Assembly (NCBI RefSeq): GCF_009650435.1
Contig: NZ_VVIP01000070.1
Location: 1 to 40,039 of the forward strand
DNA from: Foetidibacter luteolus
Lineage (GTDB): Bacteria; Bacteroidota; Bacteroidia; Chitinophagales; Chitinophagaceae
Reading direction: 5' to 3'
Length of the DNA: 40,039 nucleotides
A program made the translations under genes and the position numbers. Each line of letters begins with the position of its first letter. The first letter of the stretch is position 1. Below are positions 33,048 to 40,039 of this stretch, piece by piece. Under the pieces are notes generated by a model. The model searched no databases. It worked only from the letters and a program-made list of their open reading frames with translations, and had not been told where the DNA came from.

Positions 33048-34202
33048 TTAATAAGGAGATATTTGGGCCTTGCCTGCTACCTGCATGGGCACTACAGTTT
33101 TGCTGTAAATAAACTCTTTCAGCTTCTGTATAAAAGTTACTTCCTCAAATTTTTCAGCATGCCGCCTTATAAAATAAGGGTCAAAGCTAAGCTGTTCAAA
33201 TTCGTTTATAGCATCGGTTAATGCCCCGGGAGTCTGGCTGTTAAAAAATACCGCGGTAGCGGTTTTACTGTTGTCTTTGTAAGGTATCATGGTTTCAAGC
33301 ACACCGCCCTGCCCAAATGCAATAACCGGCCTGCCCGAAGCAGCAGCTTCCAGCGGTGTAATACCATAATCTTCATATTGCGGAAAAATTAAAGCCTTGC
33401 ACTCTGCATACAACGTAGCCAGTTGCTTAGCGTTAAGTGAATGCTGAAAGGTTGTATTAGGCGCCGCCATCTGGTGCAGCGCCTCTTCCATAGAACCCTT
33501 GCCCACTACAATAAGTTTGCGGTTCGGCATGCTGTTAAATGCTTCAATAACCAGGTCAACTTTTTTGTAGGCTTCCAGCCTGCACACCACCAGGTAGTAG
33601 TCTTTTACTGTGTCTGTAATATAAAAATTGTCAAGGTTAACAGGCGGGTTAATAACTGTTACCGGTTTGCTGGGGTGGTAGGCATTTTTAATGCGCTCAA
33701 CAACCTGCCGTGCATTGGTGATAAACCAGTCGGTGTTTTCGGTGGCGGCGCGGTCAAGGCTGCGCAATATCCACGACGCCGTTAAAAAAATTCGCTTTAC
33801 CAGCCAGTTAGAGTTAGCCACACTTTCATATGAATGCGGCCTGAACGCAAAACGGAACGGCGTATGGCAGTAGGTAATAACCGTTGCTTTCTTATCTGTG
33901 CGTATAAATTTGCCACAGTGCGTAGTCGAGATTAACACCACATCATAGCCCTTTAGCTTAATAGAACGCATTGCCAGTATGGCAAACGGGAAATACAGCA
34001 TCTTTATAAGCTTTTCGCTGCTGCCTATTTTTTGAAACCACGATGTAACCACTTTCGCTTTCTTAAACTCCGGGTAGGTTTTAGCCGGGTCGTAGCAAAG
34101 CGTATAAACCGGCGCATCAGGAAACGCCTTATGCATACTTAAGGCAACCTGCTCCCCACCGCCGCGTCTTACCAGTTCATCATGTACTATGGCTATCTTC
34201 AT
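33048..34202 (-). CDS. GT4-family glycosyltransferase
   Basis: The 384-aa cytoplasmic GT-B enzyme has the N-terminal acceptor-side motif VHDELVRRGGGEQV (6-19), a Rossmann transition near LVVCRLEAYKKVDLVIEAF, and the donor-site EX7E segment EDYGITPLEAAASGRPVIAFGQGGVLE. It should add a sugar to a lipid-linked intermediate using a nucleotide sugar. Similar proteins are often annotated WbaZ-type mannosyltransferases, but the donor is not determinable. Confidence 0.9.
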   Translation of the reverse strand: MKIAIVHDELVRRGGGEQVALSMHKAFPDAPVYTLCYDPAKTYPEFKKAKVVTSWFQKIGSSEKLIKMLYFPFAILAMRSIKLKGYDVVLISTTHCGKFIRTDKKATVITYCHTPFRFAFRPHSYESVANSNWLVKRIFLTASWILRSLDRAATENTDWFITNARQVVERIKNAYHPSKPVTVINPPVNLDNFYITDTVKDYYLVVCRLEAYKKVDLVIEAFNSMPNRKLIVVGKGSMEEALHQMAAPNTTFQHSLNAKQLATLYAECKALIFPQYEDYGITPLEAAASGRPVIAFGQGGVLETMIPYKDNSKTATAVFFNSQTPGALTDAINEFEQLSFDPYFIRRHAEKFEEVTFIQKLKEFIYSKTVVPMQVAGKAQISPY

Positions 34203-34295
34203 AAGTTAGCATTCTAAAACAACATTCAAGCCAATGTTTGCAATTTAACAACGATTGGTGCTGCTTTGTTTGCAGGGCTGCAACACCGGCATTAT

Positions 34296-34389
34296 TATGA
34301 TACCAGCGATGGTATTTTATGGCATCGCCTGTTGCGTCGCAAGCACTTCATCGTTCTGTTTTTCATGGCGTCTTTTCAGACCCGGGTAG
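34296..34389 (+). repeat. A-module repeat, copy A9
   Basis: Outer end GATACCAGCGATGG, core TTGCGTCGCAA, terminal stem-loop GTCT-TTTC-AGAC, a compensated variant of the GGCT/AGCC stem. Confidence 0.85.
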
Positions 34390-34391
34390 GG

Positions 34392-34415
34392 CTGGTGCGT
34401 GGAGACACGCACCAG
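34392..34415. repeat. Perfect 10-bp hairpin with GAGA loop
   Basis: Arms CTGGTGCGTG and CACGCACCAG, identical to 20579-20602. Confidence 0.85.
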
Positions 34416-34428
34416 GGAGAGAAGATGA

Positions 34429-34455
34429 GTTTCTGCCGCCTTTGGCGCCAGAAAC
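34429..34455. repeat. B-type hairpin (27 nt)
   Basis: Arms GTTTCTGCCGCC and GGCGCCAGAAAC around TTT, C/C mismatch at pair eight. Confidence 0.8.
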
Positions 34456-34633
34456 GTTGCGGGCAAAACTCCGAATGCCACGGAGGCACGGAAGAAAAGG
34501 AAAAGCCGGGGAATATCGAACAAGGAACAAGGAATGATGCCCCACTCACGATTCACCACTCACCATTCACGATAAAATATCGAACAAGGAATGCTGAATA
34601 TAGTATTAGGTAGAGTAAGCGTATTCGCAACCT

Positions 34634-34794
34634 GTGTTCCGGCGGAACACTTTGTAGGTAGAACATCATAGGGTGTTGACCGCGTTCCAGAGGAACGCTT
34701 TGTGCTTGTATCTGCAGGGATGAGTACAAAATGTTCCTCTGGAACATAGGAACCCGAATGGCTATTCTACCCACAACATGTCCCTTTGGGACAT
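34634..34794. repeat. Cluster of four REP-like hairpins
   Basis: Four hairpins of 7-bp stem and 3-nt loop at 34634-34650, 34682-34698, 34731-34747 and 34778-34794, with stem sequences GTGTTCC, GCGTTCC, ATGTTCC and ATGTCCC. The first two are followed by a TTTGT(A/G) tail, and the third and fourth carry related tails (TTTGTA; GGGTAGAA) on the opposite strand, so they form two inverted pairs. Confidence 0.75.
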
Positions 34795-34822
34795 AGTAAG
34801 GCCCTGCCTCTATTCCTTTCCC

Positions 34823-34846
34823 CTGGTGCGTGTCTTCACGCACCAG
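34823..34846. repeat. 10-bp hairpin, inverted relative to 34392
   Basis: Same CTGGTGCGTG/CACGCACCAG arms with a TCTT loop; read on the minus strand the loop is AAGA. Confidence 0.85.
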
Positions 34847-34936
34847 CTACGGCACCACATCCTGCCGTCAGTCTTTTTTTTGTTTTAAAAAAAGTTGGTG
34901 AGTCCAAAACAATTTTTATACACAACCAGCAGCAAC

Positions 34937-34963
34937 GTGTCTGGCGCCAAAGGCGGCAGACAC
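34937..34963. repeat. B-type hairpin (27 nt)
   Basis: Arms GTGTCTGGCGCC and GGCGGCAGACAC around AAA, G/G mismatch at pair eight. Confidence 0.8.
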
Positions 34964-35014
34964 TGCAACCATCAGCTCAATCAGTAATATCAGATGAAAT
35001 CCTGGTTAAGACAT

Positions 35015-35104
35015 CCTATCCGGGTCTGAAAAGATGCCCAAAGAACCGAACGATGAAGTGCTTGCGACGCAACCGGCGATGCTGTGAAAGGCCATAGCTG
35101 GTAT
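35015..35104 (-). repeat. A-module repeat, copy A10 (inverted)
   Basis: Minus-strand outer end AATACCAGCTATGG, core TTGCGTCGCAA, terminal ATCT/AGAC stem-loop. It ends 13 bp past the stop of the next glycosyltransferase gene. Confidence 0.85.
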
Positions 35105-35117
35105 TATAATGCTTTAT

Positions 35118-36164
35118 TCAGGCATACTGCTCAATAAGCGCTTTCAGTTTTTCCGCTGACTTTGCCCAGGAATATTTTTGCTGTACCTGCAATGCTGCCT
35201 GGTTATGCTGTTCTCTTCTGGTGCCTGTTTCCCGTAACAGGCCGGCAAGCTGGTCAGCATCCTCCGGGTTAAAATACCTGGCGGCCCGGCCAGCAACCTC
35301 TCGAAAGGAAGGAATGCCCGACGCCAATACCGGGCACCCGAATGACAATGCTTCAATTAACGGAAGGCCAAAGCCTTCATAAAAGGATGGCGCTACCATT
35401 GCTACCGCATACGCATACAGGTTGCACAGCATGGCATCATCAACATTTTGCAGAAAAATAATACCGGGTTTATCGCGGTAAGCAGCTATTTTTTGCGCTA
35501 TACCGGTGTTGAATGATTTGTGTGAAGCGCCAACAACCAGCAGGTCAATATCTTTAAGATTAGCCTTTGTATAAGCTTCCAGCAACAGGGTTAAATTTTT
35601 ACGTGGGTCAAGAGAACCTACGAACAAAAAATAAGGCCTGGCATGCGGGGGCAAAATACCTGTTTGCTGCCTGTTTAAAGAGCTGGCATTGGGTATAACA
35701 GTAATTTGATTTTCCTTCAATTTGTAATGCTCCATCAGCTCGGCTTTGGAAAATTGGCTTACGGTAATAAGATGCCGGCTTGTTTTAACCACCAGCGAAA
35801 TAAGTATTTTATAATACCAGTAAAAGCTTTTTGAAAAGAATTGCGGGTAACGTATAAAAGCGATATCGTGAATGCAGGATATTTTGTTGCTGTACAATAC
35901 AGGTGCGGCATTGCAAAGATTAACCAGCAGCGGCCTGTTGTTGCGGCGCAGGTAAGATGGCAGTTTAAACTGCTCCCACAAGATAGAACCATTGGTGCCA
36001 GTTGTTTGAAAACCGTATGCGGTATTGTAAGCGGCTGCATTGTTATTGCCCGGCGCAATTACTGTTGTGTGTGTGGGCAGGTGTGTTACCAGTTCGTGTG
36101 CATAACGCTGTACACCGCTTAATTTTTGCGACAGGTATTTGCCGTTGATGTATGCGTTAGCCAT
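35118..36164 (-). CDS. GT4-family glycosyltransferase (mannosyltransferase-like)
   Basis: The 348-aa GT-B enzyme has the N-terminal GVQRYAHELVTHLP loop, ISCIHDIAFIRYPQFFSK, TVSQFSKAELMEHYKL, the donor-domain opening FVGSLDPRKNLTLLLEAY, and the EX7E motif SFYEGFGLPLIEALSFGCPVLAS. This arrangement is usual for mannosyl- or rhamnosyl-type GT4 enzymes. It overlaps the upstream GT4 gene by 8 bp, so the two are translated from one message. Confidence 0.92.
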   Translation of the reverse strand: MANAYINGKYLSQKLSGVQRYAHELVTHLPTHTTVIAPGNNNAAAYNTAYGFQTTGTNGSILWEQFKLPSYLRRNNRPLLVNLCNAAPVLYSNKISCIHDIAFIRYPQFFSKSFYWYYKILISLVVKTSRHLITVSQFSKAELMEHYKLKENQITVIPNASSLNRQQTGILPPHARPYFLFVGSLDPRKNLTLLLEAYTKANLKDIDLLVVGASHKSFNTGIAQKIAAYRDKPGIIFLQNVDDAMLCNLYAYAVAMVAPSFYEGFGLPLIEALSFGCPVLASGIPSFREVAGRAARYFNPEDADQLAGLLRETGTRREQHNQAALQVQQKYSWAKSAEKLKALIEQYA

Positions 36165-37353
36165 GCCGCTTTTTTTGAAGGTTAATAATTTCAGTTACAA
36201 AACGGGTGAACTGCTCAGCGGTATAAGCCGGGTTAAATTTTTGGGCGTATGTTTTACAGCCTGCTGTTTTCTCCTGCACCTGTGCAGGCTGGCCAATGAT
36301 GGCGGCAAGTATGCCGGCCAGGCTGCCTTTAACCATGCTGAACTGCCACATGCAGGAACTATCATATAAATCCTGCAGGCCGCCAACGTTTGCAATGCAT
36401 ACAGGCCGGTTAAAGTTAGCAGCTTCCACGGGCACCCTGCCAAAAGGCTCGTTCCATAAAGAAGGAACGATAACAACATTAACCTGGTTATAGAAGTGAG
36501 CCGCATTCATTTTACCGGCAAACTGTATGTTGTCTGCCACGCCATATTGCTCATCAAGGTACTTTTTGTAAGCAGGTTCGTAAGCGCCTGCTATCAACAG
36601 TTGGTAGTTGCTGCCAGCGGGCAGGCTGCGTATTTCTTCAAGAAGGTATTCAATACCTTTTTCCGGTATTACTTTACCAATAAACCCGAATACGATGTTA
36701 TCGCCTGGTTGATTGGCGGTAACCTGCTGCTGCGGCAGTACACTGTTGGCTATTACCTGTATGGGCTTGTTGTTGATTACCTTGTAAGCTATATGCTGTT
36801 GCGCGGTAAAACGGCTGATGGCAATAAATGCATCCGGGTATTTAAAGAAGCCTTTTTTTAACTGGTAAGTAAGGTTGCACATGGTACAAAGGCCGTTGCA
36901 ATTACTGTTGTTTTTAAACAGCGTTGTACGGTAACACATAAGGTAATAATCCCGCATGGTATGCACAAGCGGCAAGCCTTGCTGTTTTATAACACGCCAT
37001 ATAAAAGGGGAGAAGCCTTGAATGTTGTTGCTGTTAACAACATCGGGTTGTATTTGAGCCAGCAGGCTTTTTATTTTTCTGCGGTATAAAAAATTGAAGG
37101 AATCCAGTAAATGCCAAACTAGTTTTTTCCAGCCGTGCTGCTGTTTGGCTTCGGTTATGCTGTAAAGATTACTGGTACGGATAAAGTAACAGTTTACGCC
37201 ATTGTGGCTGGTACTGTATTCTTTTGAACCGAGAGACAACACAAAAACTTCATGGCCCTGGCCAGCCAGTGTTTCTGCCAGGGTTTGCACCGATACCTCA
37301 GCCCCGCCAATATGATTGGGGTAATACAAGCTGTTAATGAATAGCAGCCTCAT
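36157..37353 (-). CDS. GT4-family glycosyltransferase with Cys cluster
   Basis: The 398-aa GT-B enzyme opens with FINSLYYPNHIGGAEVSVQTLAE and has donor-side motifs FIGKVIPEKGIEYLLEEI and SLWNEPFGRVPVEAANFNRPVCIANVGG. A Cys-rich insert NSNCNGLCTMCN in the acceptor domain (about residue 150) could bind metal or be structural. It overlaps the downstream GT4 gene by 8 bp and the upstream GT2 gene by 4 bp. Confidence 0.91.
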   Translation of the reverse strand: MRLLFINSLYYPNHIGGAEVSVQTLAETLAGQGHEVFVLSLGSKEYSTSHNGVNCYFIRTSNLYSITEAKQQHGWKKLVWHLLDSFNFLYRRKIKSLLAQIQPDVVNSNNIQGFSPFIWRVIKQQGLPLVHTMRDYYLMCYRTTLFKNNSNCNGLCTMCNLTYQLKKGFFKYPDAFIAISRFTAQQHIAYKVINNKPIQVIANSVLPQQQVTANQPGDNIVFGFIGKVIPEKGIEYLLEEIRSLPAGSNYQLLIAGAYEPAYKKYLDEQYGVADNIQFAGKMNAAHFYNQVNVVIVPSLWNEPFGRVPVEAANFNRPVCIANVGGLQDLYDSSCMWQFSMVKGSLAGILAAIIGQPAQVQEKTAGCKTYAQKFNPAYTAEQFTRFVTEIINLQKKRHG

Positions 37354-38261
37354 AATTTTTGATTGGGATAAATAACCGGTGGGTTAAAAAACAGGCCAGC
37401 CCAAAAACCCTTGAGGTATATGCCAGCTTTTTTTAAGCCTTTCTGCAGAAAAAGACAATAGAAGATAATCTTCCAGCAATGCAGTACATCCAGCAGCATT
37501 TCTTTTTTTGATTTGTATTTGCGGCTGATGTACAGGTTGTTCCTTACGTTGAAGTAATGCATGGATATCCGGCGTTCATCCTTTTCTGTTAGGATGCTGG
37601 GAAAGGATGGGTCGGCCCTGAAATGTGTGGCAATGCTGTTGCCGATAAAATAACCTGGCGCTACACGGGAGAGCCGGTAGGTAAAATCCATATCATCGCC
37701 CCAGATAAAAAAATCTTTAGCTGGCAGCCCTGCCTGTTGCAAATAAGCCGCATTGATAAATACAGAAACGAATGTTGCATTTTTTACCCTTATAATGCCA
37801 TGCTCTGCAAATTGCCCCCATACCGGGTAATTGTAAGCCGACATCTTATCATCAATATTGGGCGCATTAATAAACACGCCGTCTTTGCTTATTACTTTGC
37901 TGCAGCCGAAGGAAAAGTCGCCCGTTATGTTTAAACCTTCCTGGAGATTTTCAAGGGCCGTGGCGCTTACCATTACATCGTCATCCATCAGCCATATATA
38001 ATCGTACTCTTTTTCACAGGCATATTTAACACCGGTATAAAATCCGCCGGCGCTGCCCACATTTTTCTGGTGAATTACATCCAGGTCGCCCTGGCTGTCA
38101 AGCCAGGCGGGTGTTTCATCCGTGCTTCCATTATTTACGACAATCAGCTTTTCGTAAGCCGTTGTTTGCGAGCGGATGGCATTAATGCAGTCTTTTAATA
38201 AATTAAGCCTGTTATAAGTAACTACTACAACGGCTATTTTCTTATTCGTAAAAATTGACAA
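37350..38261 (-). CDS. GT2-family glycosyltransferase
   Basis: The 303-aa GT-A enzyme has VVVVTYNRLNLLKDCINAI, VVNNGSTDETPAWL, NVGSAGGFYTGVKYA and the metal-binding WLMDDDV (D93-D95). A later FFIWGDDMDFTYRLS holds the catalytic acidic residues. The pattern resembles galactofuranosyl/rhamnosyl-type GT2 enzymes (GlfT2-like). The next gene overlaps its end by 4 bp; the flippase gene ends 3 bp upstream of its start. Confidence 0.92.
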   Translation of the reverse strand: MSIFTNKKIAVVVVTYNRLNLLKDCINAIRSQTTAYEKLIVVNNGSTDETPAWLDSQGDLDVIHQKNVGSAGGFYTGVKYACEKEYDYIWLMDDDVMVSATALENLQEGLNITGDFSFGCSKVISKDGVFINAPNIDDKMSAYNYPVWGQFAEHGIIRVKNATFVSVFINAAYLQQAGLPAKDFFIWGDDMDFTYRLSRVAPGYFIGNSIATHFRADPSFPSILTEKDERRISMHYFNVRNNLYISRKYKSKKEMLLDVLHCWKIIFYCLFLQKGLKKAGIYLKGFWAGLFFNPPVIYPNQKL

Positions 38262-38264
38262 AGC

Positions 38265-39602
38265 TTAATTTTTTGATAGTTTCATTTTGCTGCTGAAAAC
38301 ATTCAGCAACTGCCGGTTTATTTTAACCAGGTATTTCCAGTTGAAAAAATTCCGGTCGAAAACAGAGATGTGATACTTATGCAAAGTAAATGCCATTGCG
38401 GCAGCTATGCACAATTCGGTTATTGCCCATGATATTGCTGTGCCTGTATAGGAATACAGGTTTGTGAGAAAAAGATTAAGTGCAATATTGATGACAGCGC
38501 CCAGGCAGGTAATCCTGAAATATTGCTTATCCATTTTAAGGTTAAGCATGGTTTGAATGCCCATAAGGTTGCTCATGCAGATGATCAACGGGTTGATAGC
38601 CATAATGCGCATGACCATTACAGATGAATTAAAGGCATCGCCAAAGATTACATGTATAATCAACGGGGCAAAAACAAATAACAGGAGGCTGGTAATAAAC
38701 ATGAAAAACATAACAACGGGAAAAACTTTTTTTACTTCCAGCAGCCCATTTGGTTTACCTGTGCCAAACGCGGTGCCAATATGCGGGAAAAGTGTTTGGC
38801 TTACCGGCATAAGCGCCAGGGTTTGCACTACGGAAATAATACGTGCCGCGGCGGTGAAAATGCCAACATCCGCATCGTCTTTCAACAGGCCGAGCATTAC
38901 AGTGTTGCTGGTTGTGTAAAGGCTTATCATAAGGGTGGAGATAAAGATCATCCTGTCTGTAAAAAGCGTTTCCTTAACCTTACGGAACGGCACTTGTATC
39001 ATGCGCAGGTGGAAGCGTTTTTTGGCATAGAAGAATAAAGCCACACCAGCCAATACCTGCGACAATGATGACAGTACCGCGAACCACCAGTAATCTTCTT
39101 TTTGCCTTATTACCAAAAAGATGGAGACGCAAAACAGCAGTTTGGCCACCAGGTTAAAGATGGTTGCCTTTTGCAACTGCTCCATACCCTGGAATAACCA
39201 GTTGGTAAAAAATACGTTGGCAAAACACCCTGCAAAACAAAATACGCCTACCCACAGGTTTTCCTTTATCTGCGGTACAAATAAGGCGCATACAAAGAAC
39301 AAAGCCGCCGAAACTGCAAAGAGCAGGAGCTTGGCATAAAATATTACCGAGAAACTTTCTTCTATTAAGGAATGGTTATGCCTGTTTTGGGCAACTTTGC
39401 GGGTAGCGGTATAATCGAAACCGTAATTGATGAGAAGGGTAAAATAAACAACAAAAGCGGTTAAAAAATTCAGCACGCCAAACTTATCCGGCCCAATTAC
39501 ACGCACTATAAAAGGCAATGTGATAAAAGGAATAAAAAAATTGGCAGCCTGTATTACAGACAGTGAACCAAAATTTTTTGTTAATGTGCGGCTTTTAGAC
39601 AT
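38265..39602 (-). CDS. Polysaccharide flippase (Wzx/RfbX family)
   Basis: The 445-aa membrane protein has about twelve to fourteen transmembrane helices and the family N-terminus LTKNFGSLSVIQAANFFIPFITLPFIVRVIGPDKFGVLNF. It should flip the lipid-linked repeat unit across the inner membrane, with the initiating transferase and GTs on one side and the Wzy-like protein on the other. A TTG at 39611 extends the frame by three residues; the ATG at 39602 is preferred. It is the first gene of the minus-strand part of the operon. Confidence 0.92.
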   Translation of the reverse strand: MSKSRTLTKNFGSLSVIQAANFFIPFITLPFIVRVIGPDKFGVLNFLTAFVVYFTLLINYGFDYTATRKVAQNRHNHSLIEESFSVIFYAKLLLFAVSAALFFVCALFVPQIKENLWVGVFCFAGCFANVFFTNWLFQGMEQLQKATIFNLVAKLLFCVSIFLVIRQKEDYWWFAVLSSLSQVLAGVALFFYAKKRFHLRMIQVPFRKVKETLFTDRMIFISTLMISLYTTSNTVMLGLLKDDADVGIFTAAARIISVVQTLALMPVSQTLFPHIGTAFGTGKPNGLLEVKKVFPVVMFFMFITSLLLFVFAPLIIHVIFGDAFNSSVMVMRIMAINPLIICMSNLMGIQTMLNLKMDKQYFRITCLGAVINIALNLFLTNLYSYTGTAISWAITELCIAAAMAFTLHKYHISVFDRNFFNWKYLVKINRQLLNVFSSKMKLSKN

Positions 39603-39922
39603 GGGGGACAAAAAGTGCTTTCAGGTTAAACTGCAATGTATAAGCAAAAAAGTTGCCATTTGATAATTATTGCTGAAAAAAGAAAAACCAACCTGAATGT
39701 GAAGCGGTTGGGCATAAGCCGGATAATGTATATATAAACACCGAAAAGCCCAGGGAAGGGCGATATGTTGATTGCCGCGTAAAGAACGGGCCCTTCGTTC
39801 TGCTCAGGGCGGGCCACTGCAGCATTGCTGAATAGAATTGCTGCAGCACAAGAGTGCGACGCAGAGGCTGTAAAATAAACTGTGTCAAGGTTAAAAAATA
39901 AGATAACCTTTAACACATCAAG
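39603..39922. other. Intergenic region with flippase upstream region and IS256 left end
   Basis: It contains a GAACG/CGTTC hairpin at 39784-39800 and the A-core-like ACAAGAGTGCGACGCA at 39848-39863. From 39864 the probable terminal repeat of the following insertion sequence begins (GAGGCTGTAAAATAAACTG). Confidence 0.5.
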
Positions 39923-40039
39923 ATGAAGTCAAAAACAGAAACACCGTTCGGGTTTGATTACGAGGCCGTGAAGAACAAGGCCCTGGAACAACTCAAGAGT
40001 GGAAAGCCACTATTAGGAAAAGAAGGTGCTTTGGCGCCG
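39864..40039 (+). mobile_element. IS256-family element, left end (cut by window edge)
   Basis: The terminus is inferred from the GAGGCTGT start typical of IS ends and from the transposase beginning 59 bp later. The right end lies outside the window, so the boundary is approximate. Confidence 0.6.
39923..40039 (+). CDS. IS256-family (mutator-type) transposase, N-terminal fragment
   Basis: The first 39 codons are visible, from MKSKTETPFGFDYEAVKN to LLGKEGALAP. This N-terminus, with KALEQLKSGKPLLGKEGA leading toward the catalytic domain, is characteristic of Bacteroidota IS256-family transposases. The frame is open at the window edge. Confidence 0.8.
   Translation, partial: MKSKTETPFGFDYEAVKNKALEQLKSGKPLLGKEGALAP

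Larger units (their letters stand above)
34203..35117. other. Large gene-free gap in the polysaccharide locus, filled by repeat block VII
   Basis: Between two GT4 genes lies 915 bp without a convincing gene. From 34296 to 35104 it is a repeat: A9, hairpins at 34392 and 34429, a linker with GCCACGGAGGCACGGAAG, a C unit near 34511, a heptamer patch, a decayed C unit near 34577, a cluster of four REP-like hairpins, hairpins at 34823 and 34937, and inverted A10. The two halves are roughly mirror images. Confidence 0.85.

Noticed and set aside
1..40039. tRNA or rRNA genes
   Set aside because: I saw no cloverleaf with a GGTTCGAATCC-type arm and no rRNA-like sequence; short tRNAs could still be missed by eye.

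Overview
The window looks like a chromosomal segment from a member of the Bacteroidota, most likely Chitinophagaceae or a near relative. The evidence is a TonB-dependent receptor with a CarboxypepD_reg-like N-terminus, a PorP/SprF-family type IX secretion protein, a propeller sensor kinase paired with a LytTR regulator, near-absent Shine-Dalgarno sequences, and promoter motifs resembling the Bacteroidota -7 element TAnnTTTG. Genus-level placement is inference.

Layout. 340-4869 (- strand): a secreted FAD-dependent oxidoreductase with a carbohydrate-binding-like C-terminus, and a TonB-dependent receptor. 5326-7197: a complete IS1182-family element with perfect 21-bp ends. 7402-11277 (-): a periplasmic-sensor LytS-type histidine kinase followed by its LytTR response regulator. 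11872-13863 (+): SDR-type threonine dehydrogenase and ribonuclease Z, lying between 50-bp inverted repeats. 14095-17822: a DUF922-like metalloprotease, a small Ser/Thr/His-rich protein, an M28 peptidase and a secreted esterase. 18404-20344 (-): dapA and accA. 20944-26052: an NTF2-like secreted protein, an LEA-type lipoprotein, a WbqC-family protein, a PorP/SprF protein, a cytoplasmic GH13 enzyme and rimM. 26524-29815 (-): a two-repeat lipoprotein and a secreted beta-helix protein. 29992-39602: an exopolysaccharide/O-antigen-type locus with an initiating sugar-phosphate transferase (+) convergent to Wzx flippase, one GT2, three GT4 enzymes and a Wzy/ligase-like membrane protein (-). 39923-end: the start of an IS256-family transposase.

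The most unusual content is between the genes. Seven intergenic blocks are built from the same modules: (A) an unit of about 88 bp with an invariant TTGCGTCGCAA core and a terminal stem-loop that covaries between copies; (B) 24-28 nt hairpins, one class keeping an unpaired position at the same place in the stem while the stem bases change; (C) a unit containing GAACAAGGAACAAGG, once amplified as four 61-bp tandem copies; and (D) a heptamer GTGARTR tract. Most blocks read A-B-C-D with A's outer end pointing outward, and two are closed by a second, inverted A copy. An IS1182 element lies in one block and an IS256 end abuts an A-core-like sequence. The family looks like a modular, non-autonomous repeat. 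No transposase for it is visible here, and whether it has been named elsewhere cannot be decided from this window.
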